A DNA stretch of 64,000 nt from Oikopleura dioica. Its lineage: Eukaryota > Chordata > Appendicularia > Copelata > Oikopleuridae. Below the pieces are notes generated by a model. The model worked only from the letters and a program-made list of their open reading frames with translations. It was not told the origin of the DNA and did not search any database. Each line of letters opens with the position of its first letter. Within the stretch, counting starts at the first letter, position 1. Position numbers and translations under genes: made by a program. This document shows, in pieces, positions 42,835-53,534 of the stretch. Location of the stretch: assembly GCA_907165135.1 (NCBI GenBank), contig OU015567.1, positions 15,877,001-15,941,000 of the forward strand. The letters are read 5' to 3'.

Positions 42835-45800
42835 ATGTCACTTATAACGGGAATCGAGGAAGCAGTTCTTTGCGAGTGGTGTCCCGAGTCGCAGCTCCCT
42901 TCCTATCTGGGCACGGCTTCGTATGCCAACCAGCAAGATTTAGGAAATTCCAAAAATGAGATCAATATTTATGCACTCAATGATGATCAGGGACTGTTGT
43001 GGAAACTTAAAAAAAATTATTTTTTCATGTTAAAAAGCTCAGTTCTTGGCTCGTCACCCTGTGTAAAATACCTGAGTCAGGTTTCTGGATGAATCAAATG
43101 AAAAGCCTATTAGCCGCTTTTTTGCGGCTTCATTTCTAATAAGGCCGCTATGCGGCTTTTCAGTTGACTTTTTTAGAACGCTTACTCAGGTTTTCTGCAC
43201 AGTGTAACGGTGCTACTACTATTATGCAATACAAGTTGCAGGGCAAAGTTCTGGAGAATTCTAGAAGCGCAGCGCTTCCGGCTCACCGTCGCCCCTAGCG
43301 AGCACGCACCTGCGGCGAGTATATAAAGAAGCGTAACCGCCTGAAATGGGCATCCGGACTGAGTGTCCCACTGAGATAAGATTAAGAATAAAGTACCCTT
43401 TTTTACTGTAACCCCTTTTGTTATCTTTTTATATGCAATTGCAGAGATAGTATAGAGATAGTAGAAGTAAGCACCCTACATTTGGTGTCAGAAGAATTAA
43501 ACGAACCCGAGCCGAGAAGATCTAACAGGTATGTAAATTGGGAGAAAACAAAAAAGTAAATAGGAATTTAAGTAAACAAATAAGACAGTATATAACTCAC
43601 TCCTAAAGGCCTTACTATTAATTTCAGCCCTGAGTCATTGCCATATCTTGCATCCAGAATTCTGGCCCCAAGTTTAGTGGCTCACACCTGAACAGGTGAC
43701 AGTTTTTGACCTTATATCGATGTTACCCGTTTAGGAGCTAAATTACCCCCTGATTTGACATGAGGCCATTGTAAGACCTGAGCGGTCGCAGGGATACCTG
43801 TTGTAATGCCGCCGGGCTATGCGTGCCGGAATCAAATCGGAACCCCCTAATTATGTTTAATTACCCTCTGATTTGACATGAGGCCATTGTAAGACCTGAG
43901 CGGTCGCAGGGATACCTGTTGTAATGCCGCCGGGCTATGCGTGCCGGAATCAAATCGGAACCCCTAATTATGTTTAATTACCCTCTGATTTGACATGAGG
44001 CCATTGTAAGACCTGAGCGGTCGCAGGGATACCTGTTGTAATGCCGCCGGGCTATGCGTGCCGGAATCAAATCGGAACCCCCTAATTATGTTTAATTACC
44101 CTCTGATTTGACATGAGGCCATTGTAAGACCTGAGCGGTCGCAGGGATACCTGTTGTAATGCCGCCGGGCTATGCGTGCCGTAATCAAATCGGAACCCCC
44201 TAATTATGCTTAATTACCCTCGTTTTGACTCGAGCCATGCAAGCACTTGACGGGTAGTGGGAGATCGAAAGTCCTGAAAAGGTCAGACTCCCCGATACGT
44301 AATTTCTATCAAGCTTGTAAGTGCCAAAAGTCAAACCGGGAATCCACTAATTATGCTTATAATAAGTTATACATTGATTAGCTTCTGAACTAGGCTTCGG
44401 CGTTACAATCAGGGTGAAAAGGCTATATAATTGGTTAATATAAGTCTCCTATAAGTAAAAGAAATTCTCTTTACATCAAAGATCGGATCTTGATTGACCG
44501 CACGAGTGTCAAAGCACACTAATCGGATATCTCGGTCTTTCCTCTGATCACGAGTACCATACTCCCCATCAGTAAAGATCATGTTTGTCCATTACACAGC
44601 TCACACACACGCGCGAAGCCAATAAAGCTTCCGCTTGATCACGAGTTTTTTTTACAAAAAAGGGGATAAGTGGCAATAAATCTTAATTTAAGTTTGGTCT
44701 GGCTGGCATTATCGTTTTTGTTGCCAAAATTTCGCTGATCATCAGTTCGCGACGTCAAATTCGTCGTGAAGACGTCACCAACCGGCCAACGCAAAAACAA
44801 ATGAAGAACGAGGGATAGATCGGTTGTTGCTATCTTACTTTCTAACCAGAAGTTTGTTTTAAGACTGAGATCACATAAAATAAATACCGAAAGGCAAATT
44901 GAACAAGCATTGGCCGAAATGGAGCGCGCAATCAGGAACAAACAAGGGGATGAGGCAGTAAAGAAAGCATTTCAGAATCTGGAGAAACAAATAAAGGAAC
45001 CCGAGACTCAAAAAGAACCTAGAATAGTAAAGGAGAAAGTAGACAATTCAAAAATGCCCGTCGGTCTTAAAGCGTCTTCTTTCGGGCTATCTCAATGGAA
45101 CCCGAGTGAAAGCTCCTTCTTGGACCATTTAAGCTCATGCGCGATATGCTTCAAAGCGGCACGAGCCCAAGGAGTAGATGAATCACAACTTTGTTCGCTG
45201 CTCCTTACGACATTGCTTGGCAAATTTTCCTATATCGACCAGCTGATACCAGAGACAGAGCGAACGAGCTTCACAAGATTTACATACTCATTGATGACCT
45301 TCTTAGGAGTGTCCCGTTCAGACCTCAGCCGAAAAATCCATAAAACAATTAAACGGCCTGGCGAATCCTTGATTGCCTTTCTTTCAAGACTTAACCTTAT
45401 GATAAAACTTGCCAACAATGATAATGTTAGTTCAGGAGATGCGACAATAATGTATCATCGTATTATGGCAGTGGCAAGCGATGCCACGAAGGTGGAAATA
45501 AAGAGGTCGTGTGAGAAAAAATTGGAGAACCTAACCCTAACTGTACAAGATTTAATGGACGCATGCATTTTTGCTCAGAAACTGAGAACAGAAACAGATG
45601 AACCCGGAATTTTCGAAATAAGAACCTTTGATAATGAAGCGTTAGAAAGCGAGTCAAGCGGTAATAAAATTCAAAATTTGTCAACGTGTAAACTAATTTA
45701 GACGAGGAGAATAACGGCGAAGAAGAGTAAACACCGGAAAAAAATAACATGAAAATCAACAACGATTATTTAACGAATTTGATTCGATAAGAAGCAAACA

Positions 45801-48800
45801 ATTTTAAATTAGAGAATAAGATCTTAATTTATTAAGAATGACTCGGAACGATAAGAACCAGCGAGTCTCAATACTATTACTAGCCATGAGCGACAGTTTG
45901 AAGAATCAAGGTATAATTGATATTTCGTGGTATCCACCGAAAAGTGATATTGATGAGATCATCGATACCCATTCTCAACTGAATAACCTTATTTATATGA
46001 ATCCAGATTCAATCTGGACCATAAGAGATCTGATTAAAAGAAATGATACTACGATAAGAAAAACAATCCTCCTGAATGTAACATCAATCGTGTTGGAAAA
46101 AACTCCCGAAAACGAAGATCTAATGAGAATTTTTTACGCCGCGCTGCTTATTCTTCAAATCGCATCCCAGAACCTAGAAGAGGGAGAGTTCGTTCGTCAG
46201 GAAATCTTTTGCTGGCTTCCCTTGAACGCTCGACGAGATCAACGCATTGTTGAAGCATTCAATTCATCAAGAAGACTTAAAAAACTTGACTGGAAGGAAT
46301 GCATGAATCTCAGCCTTCGTTCGATCGAGGCTGCTTTCAAAAATATGGACAAAAAGTATTCAACTACAAAAATAAAACGCAAAGGCCTTACTTCAGAAGA
46401 GAACTCAGAACCAGCAGGAATAATTAAAGATAATGAAGAGACAGCGGACTCTTCTCGACCGAATCGACCCAAAATTGGTAATACGAGTCAAATCAGTCAG
46501 CTTGAAGATGAATTTTGTTTAGAAGCGGAAGAACAAAGAGTCAATAACTTTTTCGAATTTTGGAAAAGAACCATCACTGAGGAAAGAACCGACGAAGAAA
46601 CAGATGACCTTTTGAAAAATCATCAAAAGTTAATTGAGTAAGCATTGTAAGCGATATTTAAAGTCAAAACCTTTTAAAGAAAAACGGTACAGAAAAGTAC
46701 TTCACCGAGCGAAGACGAACATAAGAAAAAAATAATGCAAACTGAATTCCAAAAACAACGGCATACGAAACAATTGAAATCGCTTTGCCTTAAACCGAAA
46801 AATCAAAGACGACGAATAAACTGATTTTTTTGTTCCAAAATTTAAAGCGATGAAATGTTTAGAATGCCGACAGTCGTTTTCATCAGTTGAGATAACCTTG
46901 ATGACAGAGAAGACAGGGAGCTGCTGTCAAAATAAAGGTAACCGGATCTGACAATCTTAATTCAGGAATCATAACGATTTTGAACTAGCATACTGGGTGG
47001 TGAGTCAGTCCAACGAGTTGGAAATTGGATTCACAGCCACCAAGAGTAAACCGAGCCAGGTGACAAAAATGACAAAGATTATCCTAGGTTTATCAATCAA
47101 AGTCAATTTTTTTTTTCACATGTTTAACGAACACAACGAGAGATAAATTTTTTACCCTCCGAACGAATAGAATGGCTTTGGCTACTTAATATGATCTGTA
47201 TTCTTTTTTGTTTTGCATGAAACGGATACGTCCAGTAGAAGTCATTCCGAAGGTTCTTTCAAGTAAGTATATTGTACAGATCCGAAGAAAGTTGTTTTAG
47301 AACAATGATATGGCAAGCGATAATAAACGCTGCGGTTAATTAACAGAACCTAGATGTCAATCGACGGCTCATTTGCGATCAAGGACACTTCAAATGGCCT
47401 CCCCAACGATGACGAGACTGAAATCTGTCGACAGTGAGAATGAGAGGTGGTCGTTACAAAGTCAAAACAAAGTCTAGGATGTAAGAACGAGTCGGAAGCA
47501 AACGAGAGTGAGAGAAACCCACCGGGTGTCCGAAAGAAGTAACCTCGTACCGACAACAGTGGTCTTTTTTGTAAAGGTACTCCTCCCAAGGGGAAGGGTC
47601 TCAATAGAATGCCTAGTCATATTTGTTGTTAAAGGAGAACTACAAAAGAAGATCAACAAGAACAGGAAAATGATGAAGATTGTTTTCGCTGTAAGTTTAC
47701 CCTGCCAACACCAGTCGTAAGAATAAAGCAGAAATCGATCTGATGAGGTACAGTTTGTCATTCGATACCGAAATTCTTCACGAGATATTGGTGGGGAAGG
47801 GTTTATATGACAAGTAGAGAATAACACTATTTTGCGATAAGTTAAATTGAGGAAAATTTCGACGAGACTTGGAATGCGATTCGTCAACAATTTGTTTTTG
47901 AGATCATAACGCCTTCACAAGCCATCCTTCAAAAACAAAAACTTAAATTTTTTTACCCTCATTATTTTCGAGACGCAATACGAATGTGAGATGAAACAAA
48001 ACCAGTAAACCAACTACCTGTTTGATTGAAAAGAAAGAAACAAATTTCTTGGTTCACAAAGTTCTCTCCTCCCGCACTGAATCAGATAACCGGAACCATT
48101 TTGCATCATGCTATAACTTGGCGCTTCAGTCACGCGCCGAACATATTTTTTTTGGATTTCGAGCGCCTTGCGGCTACAACAGTGCGACTCCAAGCGGCCG
48201 GGCTGAAACTTCTTTTGCGGGCAGGGGAGAGTGTAACGGTGCTACTACTATTATGCAATACAAGTTGCAGGGCAAAGTTCTGGAGAATTCTAGAAGCGCA
48301 GCGCTTCCGGCTCACCGTCGCCCCTAGCGAGCACGCACCTGCGGCGAGTATATAAAGAAGCGTAACCGCCTGAAATGGGCATCCGGACTGAGTGTCCCAC
48401 TGAGATAAGATTAAGAATAAAGTACCCTTTTTTACTGTAACCCCTTTTGTTATCTTTTTATATGCAATTGCAGAGATAGTATAGAGATAGTAGAAGTAAG
48501 CACCCTACAACAGGTTGCCGAGTGACTCAACCCGAGTCGAGGTTCAGTTTCTGTAACGGGAAAAAGCTCGCTCGCGTTGCGGGAATACCTCTTCCCGGCC
48601 CGGCTCACTCGTTTTGCTGGGTGGACAGCAAAAAAGCGCTGGGCAGAATTGTGGTAGGACTTGATAATGGGCTGATAAACATGTACGATGCGAATGCGAT
48701 TTTGGACGGCTCTCAGGCGCTTACTGGAAAGGTAAGTTGATATATTTCTTGGGGAAAGTAATGACAGTAGATTGAGGAGTGTCTCGGATTAGACCCAGAT

Positions 48801-51800
48801 TCAGTAGTAGTGTTAGGCGAAAACGAAGAGGTAAAAAATAATCGAATTGTTTGCTGATTAATTTGAAATCATCAAATAAGCAACAGCAAAGACTTACATC
48901 CATAATTTCATCCTGGGTTCGACATCCTGAGTAGAAAACCTGCGTCAGGGTAAAAATGCTTAAATATAATTCTAAAATATAAAACGACATTTATCAAAGC
49001 TCTTTTTTACCCCGACTTAGGTCTTCCACACAGTCTGTCGAACCAAGATTTCATCCTTTTCGGATCTCATCATGCTAACTTCCCCTTTTTTCATTTTTGC
49101 CTCCAAATTTCAATTACTTTATATTTTCTATTAAAACTGATTTTCTCAGTGCATGAGGCACACAGGAGCAGTGTCGACGCTGGATTGGAACCATTTCCAA
49201 CGAAATCTTCTCGCTTCCGGCGCTCAAAATTCCGAAATTTTTATTTGGGACATGAACGCGCCCGAGAAGCCGATGACGCCTGGCGCAAAGATCCAGCCGC
49301 TTTCGCCAGTTCGCGACGTCAAATGGAACGCAAAGATTCAGCACATTCTTGGCTCTCTCATCGGACTGCCCAGTGGAACGCAAGCGGTAATTTGGGACTT
49401 GCGCAAAAACGAGCCGATCATAAAAATCAGCGACAGGAGTTCGCGGCTGTCCGCGTCTTCGATGGCCTGGAATCCAAACAACCCGACTCAGTTCGCCGTC
49501 GGCAGCGAGGATGACGAGAGACCAGTGATCCAACTCTGGGACGTGAGACAAGCGCAGCAGCCTTACCAAGTGATTGCAGGAAACCAAAAAGGAATTACGA
49601 CGCTAGAATGGTCAAGAGACGATCCGAGACTGATCCTGAGCGGATCCAAGGACGGCCGAGCGCTCATATTCAACGTTTCGGACGGAGCCCTCGTCAGCGA
49701 AATGCCACAACAGCCGGGATTCGTTATTGCGACTACGTTCAACAGAAGACATCCCGATTTGGTGACTGTCGCTTCCGCCGAAGGAGGCGCGCAGGTTTTC
49801 GACATGATGGGTCAGCCAAGCGCGCCAAAGCTTCAAAGCCAGAAGCAAACTGCCGCCCTGGACGATGCGTTTGGCGCGTTCGAGGCTGCGCCAGCGCCAG
49901 TAGCGCCCATCGAAGCGCCGTGTCCGGAGCCCTGCTCGCTGCCGCCAGCCTGGTTCGGTCGAAGAGTCGGCGCCGCTTTTGGCTTCGGCGGGAAACTAGT
50001 TTCTTTCGGAAAAGGAAAAAACACGCTCGAAGTGAGGCAGATTATCACGGAGCCAGATGTGGTGGAAGAGTCGAAGTCGCTGCTGCAGTCGCTGGAGTCG
50101 GACACGAAAGAATACTGCGCCAAAAAGCTCGAAGCTGCGAACGATCCAAAGGAAAAATCCGTCTGGAAATATATCCACGCGAGAAGCGAGGCTGATAGCA
50201 GGGCGAATTTCTTGAATCTTCTCGGCATCAAAAAGGTTTGATTTCATTTTTCGATGTTTCTAATTTTTTTGTTATTTAAAAAAATATCCGTAAAAATGAT
50301 AATTAGAAGGAAGAGCAATCAGTGGAATTACCACTTGCACAGGAGGTAGGCTAAAAATCACCGAAAACCCAAAATTCTAACAATTCTAATTTCTAACCCA
50401 GCTGGGCTCTTCATTTTGCTCTAGCGCTACCAATCGCAAGAGCTCTTATGATAGCTACGAAGTCGTCGATAAAGTGGTAATTTTTTTATCAAGTAGATTG
50501 CTTTAAGAACAAGCCTTTTTTTCCATTTGCTAACTCGATAAGATCATCCTTATTTCGCGACTAATTTATTTCTACGACATTTTCGTCTTTACAAGAAGTT
50601 TGATTTTCCGCTTCAGGAAACCCCAGAGCCCGAAACAGAAGCATCGACGGAAGAGGGTTTTTCGATCGTCGATCCGGTCACTCCGCCCGTCGCTTCTGCC
50701 CCGGTCGATGAATCCGACCCCTTCGCTGATATTTCTCAGGCGAATGCCGAAGTCCCTGCTCCAGCTCAAACCGTGAGTTTTTTTTTCAAATCATTCTAAA
50801 TATTCTACTCGTTTTTCAGTCGGAAATCAAGGAAGAAATCGCTCCCGAATCAGTTTTACCAGATCCAGTTTTCAACATTCCGACTGACGGCTCCATTGAT
50901 TCGCAAATCGCAGAAGCTCTTTTGGTTTCCAACATCGAAACTGCTGTCAAGGTATTTTTAATTAAATTTTTTTTTCCTCACGAAATTCATCAAGATCTGT
51001 ATCGAGAACAAACGATTTTCGGATGCACTGATCATCGCGAAAATCGGCGGAAACGAGCTGCTCGAGTCAACTATTCAAACCTATCACAAAAAGGTAGAAT
51101 CATTCTTTTGGGGTGATATTTTTAACCTATTCTGACAGAACGAATCTCCGATCGCCGGTTTGCTCCAAACCATCTACGCCCAGAACTGGCAGCGAATCGC
51201 CCAGGAAAGTGACCTTCAAAACTGGAAAGAAGCAGTTTCTTCCATTCTCACTTATGTCCCCGACGCGGAGCTTCCTTCCCTTCTCGACATCATCGCCGGC
51301 CGTTTGGAATCATCTGGAAAATCTGAAGAAGCGGCGGCGGCGTACATTATGTCGGGCAACGTCGACAAGCTTGTTTCCTGCCTCAAAAAATTCTTCTACT
51401 CCGGCGCGGCTGCTTCGGAACTGCAACTGCTCGTCGAGAAAGTGTTGATTCTCCGACAAACGCAAAACGTGACAATCGGCGACGAATCGAACTCAGTTTT
51501 GGAGTCTTACGCGATGCTCCTCGCCGCCCAAGGAGAATTTGCCGCGGCGATGGAGTTCTGCGGCGGCGCGAGCGAACAACTCACCCGTTTGCGAAACCGA
51601 ATTCTCAGAACGAACACCGCTCAGAATCAGAATCAGCCCGCGCAGACTCAAAACTACAATCAGTACAATCAAGGAGCTTCTTCGTCTTTTAACCAGTACG
51701 GGCAGCCAGCGCCTCAGCCGGTTTCGTCGATTCCGAGCGGCCCGCGCTCCAATTTGCGACGAAACAAAACTCCACGAAGCAACCATGTACCCACTCCAGC

Positions 51801-53140
51801 TACGGCGTTCACCCCCGCTCCAACCCCGACTAGTCATTTCTCCCCAACACCGGTGCAACCGCAATCCTTCGCCCCAACCCCCTTCACTCCTTCCCCAGCT
51901 CAACCGCCGGCGCCGTTTACTCCACCACAGTCATCTCCCTTCACCCCTGCCTCTGCGCCGAGCAGTTTCGCTCATCCAGTCCCGTCCTCTGGATTTGCGC
52001 CAACCCCAGCGCAAGTGTCAGCTCCTCCTAGTTTCCAGCCCGCTAGCAGCGCTGTTATGCCTCCTATCAACTCCCCCTCTCAGCCAGCAAGTGCTAACTC
52101 TTTCGGGGCTCCTCCTATGGGCTCTTCGATGCCCCCCATGGGCGGTGGCTACAACAACTTCTCAGCCGCCGATATTTCGCATATTCCGAAAGGCCCTTCT
52201 CCTGAAAAACCAGAGTCGACTCCTGGCTGGAACGATCCGAGGAGCAAGCCAGAGTACGCGAAGGCAGTAGATTCGTCAATGCGATTGAACAAGAAAAAGA
52301 AAGCTCCAACGATGACGGCTATCGATTCAGCGAATGTATTCCAACCGGCGCCAGTTCCGACAGGAATGGGAATGTCTGGCGCTTTGGGTGGCGCTCCACC
52401 AATGGGAGGCGGTTTCGGGGGAATGCCGCCTATGGGGACTCCAGTGGGTGCCGCTCCGCCTATGGGAGCGCCTCAAAATGCGGCGCCGATTCCGTCAATG
52501 TCGATGAACTCTGCAATGCCTGTTTCTGGAATGAACAATTTGGCGAGTCAACCAAGCCACCTTCCAGTTTCTCGCGCCTCCGCTCCTGCTCACCCAGGAG
52601 AAATCGAGGAACCAACCGGGCCAAAAGCTAGCGCCCTGGCAGTTGCAAAAGCGCCGCTTCCGGACCAATTCTTGCCGATTCAACAGGCGATGGACGCGCT
52701 GCTGGATCGCTGCAAACAGTCGCCAGTGATGAAACCCATTTTGAAGAAGAAAATCGACGAGGCGCAAAAACGATTAGCAATGCTTTACGACAAGCTCAGA
52801 GCGGGAAGCTGCTCTCAACTTGGTTAGTGTTCCATTTTTTATGATTTTTCGGAAAAATTTTAATTCAGGATACTTTTTATCTAGACCGGGTAATTTCGTT
52901 GTCATTTGTTTTGTAAAATCGTTGATTTACTTTTTCTGTAAAGTCAGAATATGCTCAAACCGATTGATTTCAGTCACCGACGCTCTGCTGCAAATTTCCG
53001 ACGCGGCGGAGAAGCACGACTACAGCCGCGGCCTGGGAGTGGTCCAGTTCATCGTCCAGAAAGCGAACTTTTCCGAAGTCTCGTCGTTTCTGCCCGGCGT
53101 CAAGAACTTGCTCACTGTCGCCTCTCAGCTCAAAGTCTAA
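42835..53140 (+). CDS. SEC31: COPII outer coat protein SEC31
   Basis: Ten exons (42835-42991, 48523-48731, 49150-50235, 50307-50345, 50402-50476, 50617-50772, 50820-50951, 50995-51093, 51139-52822, 52974-53140) sum to 3,804 nt, 1,267 residues (human SEC31A is 1,220). The N-terminal WD40 propeller includes DWNHFQRNLLASGAQNSEIF, MTPGAKIQPLSPV and AVIWDLRKNEPIIK, near-identical to the family. An alpha-solenoid segment, a long Pro/Ala/Ser-rich linker (PTPxxF repeats) that contacts SEC23, and a helical C-terminal domain follow. SEC31 with SEC13 forms the cage of ER-to-Golgi vesicles. Intron 1 is 5,531 nt, uses a GA donor (CAGG|gactg) and contains an LTR element inside a MITE. The start at 42835 follows AACGATTTTAG; an ATG five bases upstream is out of frame. 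Confidence 0.95.
43203..43480 (+). repeat. 5' LTR
   Basis: 278 bp, TG...CA ends, with TATATAA near 43319 and AATAAA near 43389. It appears identical to the 3' LTR. Confidence 0.95.
43483..43494 (+). other. Primer-binding site, tRNA-Leu-like
   Basis: TGGTGTCAGAAG is complementary to CTTCTGACACCA, the 3' end of animal tRNA-Leu(CAG) including CCA, as remembered. It is offset 2 nt from the LTR. Confidence 0.7.
43742..44358 (+). repeat. 118-bp direct-repeat array in the LTR element leader
   Basis: Four almost identical units start at 43742, 43860, 43977 and 44095 (period 117-118). A strongly diverged fifth unit starts at 44213. Each unit opens TTACCC.C.GATTTGACATG and closes GAATCAAATCGGAA..CC, so it can fold on itself through GATTTGA/TCAAATC. 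Inside is GAGCGGTCGCAGGGATACC. The fifth unit keeps the closing stem (TTTTGACTCGAG / CAAAAGTCAAACCGGG) but changes both strands together. Confidence 0.85.
44910..45701 (+). CDS. gag-like ORF of the LTR element
   Basis: 263 codons from the first ATG; the open frame extends further upstream without ATG. The charged N-terminal helical part (about 1-55) is followed by a region with the spacing of retrotransposon Gag capsid domains: a hydrophobic segment, Lys-rich loop, FTYSLMTFLGVSRSDL, GESLIAFLSRLNLM, and a second helical domain. No CCHC zinc knuckle is seen. The Gag call rests on position after the leader and on helical composition, not on a direct match. Confidence 0.6.
   Translation: MAEMERAIRNKQGDEAVKKAFQNLEKQIKEPETQKEPRIVKEKVDNSKMPVGLKASSFGLSQWNPSESSFLDHLSSCAICFKAARAQGVDESQLCSLLLTTLLGKFSYIDQLIPETERTSFTRFTYSLMTFLGVSRSDLSRKIHKTIKRPGESLIAFLSRLNLMIKLANNDNVSSGDATIMYHRIMAVASDATKVEIKRSCEKKLENLTLTVQDLMDACIFAQKLRTETDEPGIFEIRTFDNEALESESSGNKIQNLSTCKLI
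45838..46641 (+). CDS. Second ORF of the LTR element, unknown
   Basis: 267 codons, starting 136 nt after the first ORF ends. It is mostly helical, with a C-terminal acidic and Lys-rich half. There is no D-(T/S)-G protease, no reverse transcriptase motif, no signal peptide and no membrane segment, so it is neither pol nor a normal env. It may be a second structural protein or a captured sequence. Confidence 0.6.
   Translation: MTRNDKNQRVSILLLAMSDSLKNQGIIDISWYPPKSDIDEIIDTHSQLNNLIYMNPDSIWTIRDLIKRNDTTIRKTILLNVTSIVLEKTPENEDLMRIFYAALLILQIASQNLEEGEFVRQEIFCWLPLNARRDQRIVEAFNSSRRLKKLDWKECMNLSLRSIEAAFKNMDKKYSTTKIKRKGLTSEENSEPAGIIKDNEETADSSRPNRPKIGNTSQISQLEDEFCLEAEEQRVNNFFEFWKRTITEERTDEETDDLLKNHQKLIE
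46642..48231 (+). other. Non-coding 3' interior of the LTR element
   Basis: About 1.6 kb without a convincing frame on either strand, ending in the polypurine tract GCAGGGGAGAG. This is where pol would normally lie. Confidence 0.6.
48232..48509 (+). repeat. 3' LTR
   Basis: Same 278 bp as 43203-43480. Confidence 0.95.
48920..49045. mobile_element. Family-A MITE in SEC31 intron 2
   Basis: GAGTAGAAAACCTGCGTCAGGG / CCCGACTTAGGTCTTCCACAC arms are about 75 bp apart; the copy is diverged. Confidence 0.6.
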
Positions 53141-53270
53141 CCCTGTCTTTGATTCCTGTGTTCTTCGAATTCTAGCGCGTATTTAAAATATACATTCAAC
53201 TTTTCCTTAGGGCGTATTTTTTATATTTTATTTTGATCTTCGCTTCAACTCCCAAGCTGGGCTTGGCAAC

Positions 53271-53372
53271 CTGCGCAGAAACCTGAGTCAGGGTCTTGAA
53301 AGACTGCTTATTTTTTTCTAAAAGCTCTTTCAGGACGCTGACTCAGGTTTCTACACAGGTTGCCAAGCCCGG
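53271..53372. mobile_element. Family-A MITE between SEC31 and RCL1
   Basis: CTTGGCAACCTGCGCAGAAA..CTGAGTCAGGG and its complement ending CACAGGTTGCCAAG. It is the only well-preserved copy outside an intron in this window. Confidence 0.75.
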
Positions 53373-53534
53373 TCCCAAGAAACAACAAAAATGTGCAATG
53401 TTCCTTTTCTTACTTTTCCCAGTTTAGTCTTATTCTCTTCCTTTGTTAGTTTGAATTAAGTTAATTAACTAAAAATATCCATGCATTATTAATATTGTCT
53501 AAAAAGTGCAATCTAAAAAGTGGATCTACTTAGA

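Larger units (their letters stand above)
43203..48509 (+). mobile_element. LTR retrotransposon, pol-less, identical 278-bp LTRs
   Basis: LTRs at 43203-43480 and 48232-48509 (TGTAACGG...CCCTACA) look identical base for base, with a 4-bp duplication ACAG on both sides. Two bases after the 5' LTR, TGGTGTCAGAAG fits a primer-binding site for the 3' end of a tRNA-Leu. GCAGGGGAGAG before the 3' LTR is a polypurine tract. The interior has a five-unit array, a gag-like frame and a second unknown frame, but no protease, reverse transcriptase or integrase frame. It is therefore non-autonomous. Each LTR has a TATATAA box and an AATAAA signal. Confidence 0.92.
43036..48522. mobile_element. Family-A MITE split by the LTR element; its end is the SEC31 exon 2 acceptor
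   Basis: The left part (TGGCTCGTCACCCTGTGTAA ... ACTCAGGTTTTCTGCACAG) ends at 43202. The right part (ACAGGTTGCCGAG) is 48510-48522. Exon 2 begins directly after this GAG. The 13-nt remnant thus supplies the splice acceptor. Confidence 0.8.

Noticed and set aside
43742-44220. tRNA-like or 5S-like units in the 118-bp array
   Set aside because: No cloverleaf arms or A/B box spacing could be found.
43742-44358. CRISPR-like regular repeat
   Set aside because: The units are contiguous 118-bp direct repeats with no unique spacers, inside an LTR element of a eukaryote.
44639-44941. 100-codon minus-strand frame at the gag start
   Set aside because: It overlaps the leader and gag-like ORF on the other strand, with no features.
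51539-52270. 243-codon plus-strand frame within SEC31
   Set aside because: It is a shifted frame of the Pro-rich linker, Arg/Leu-biased and without family features.
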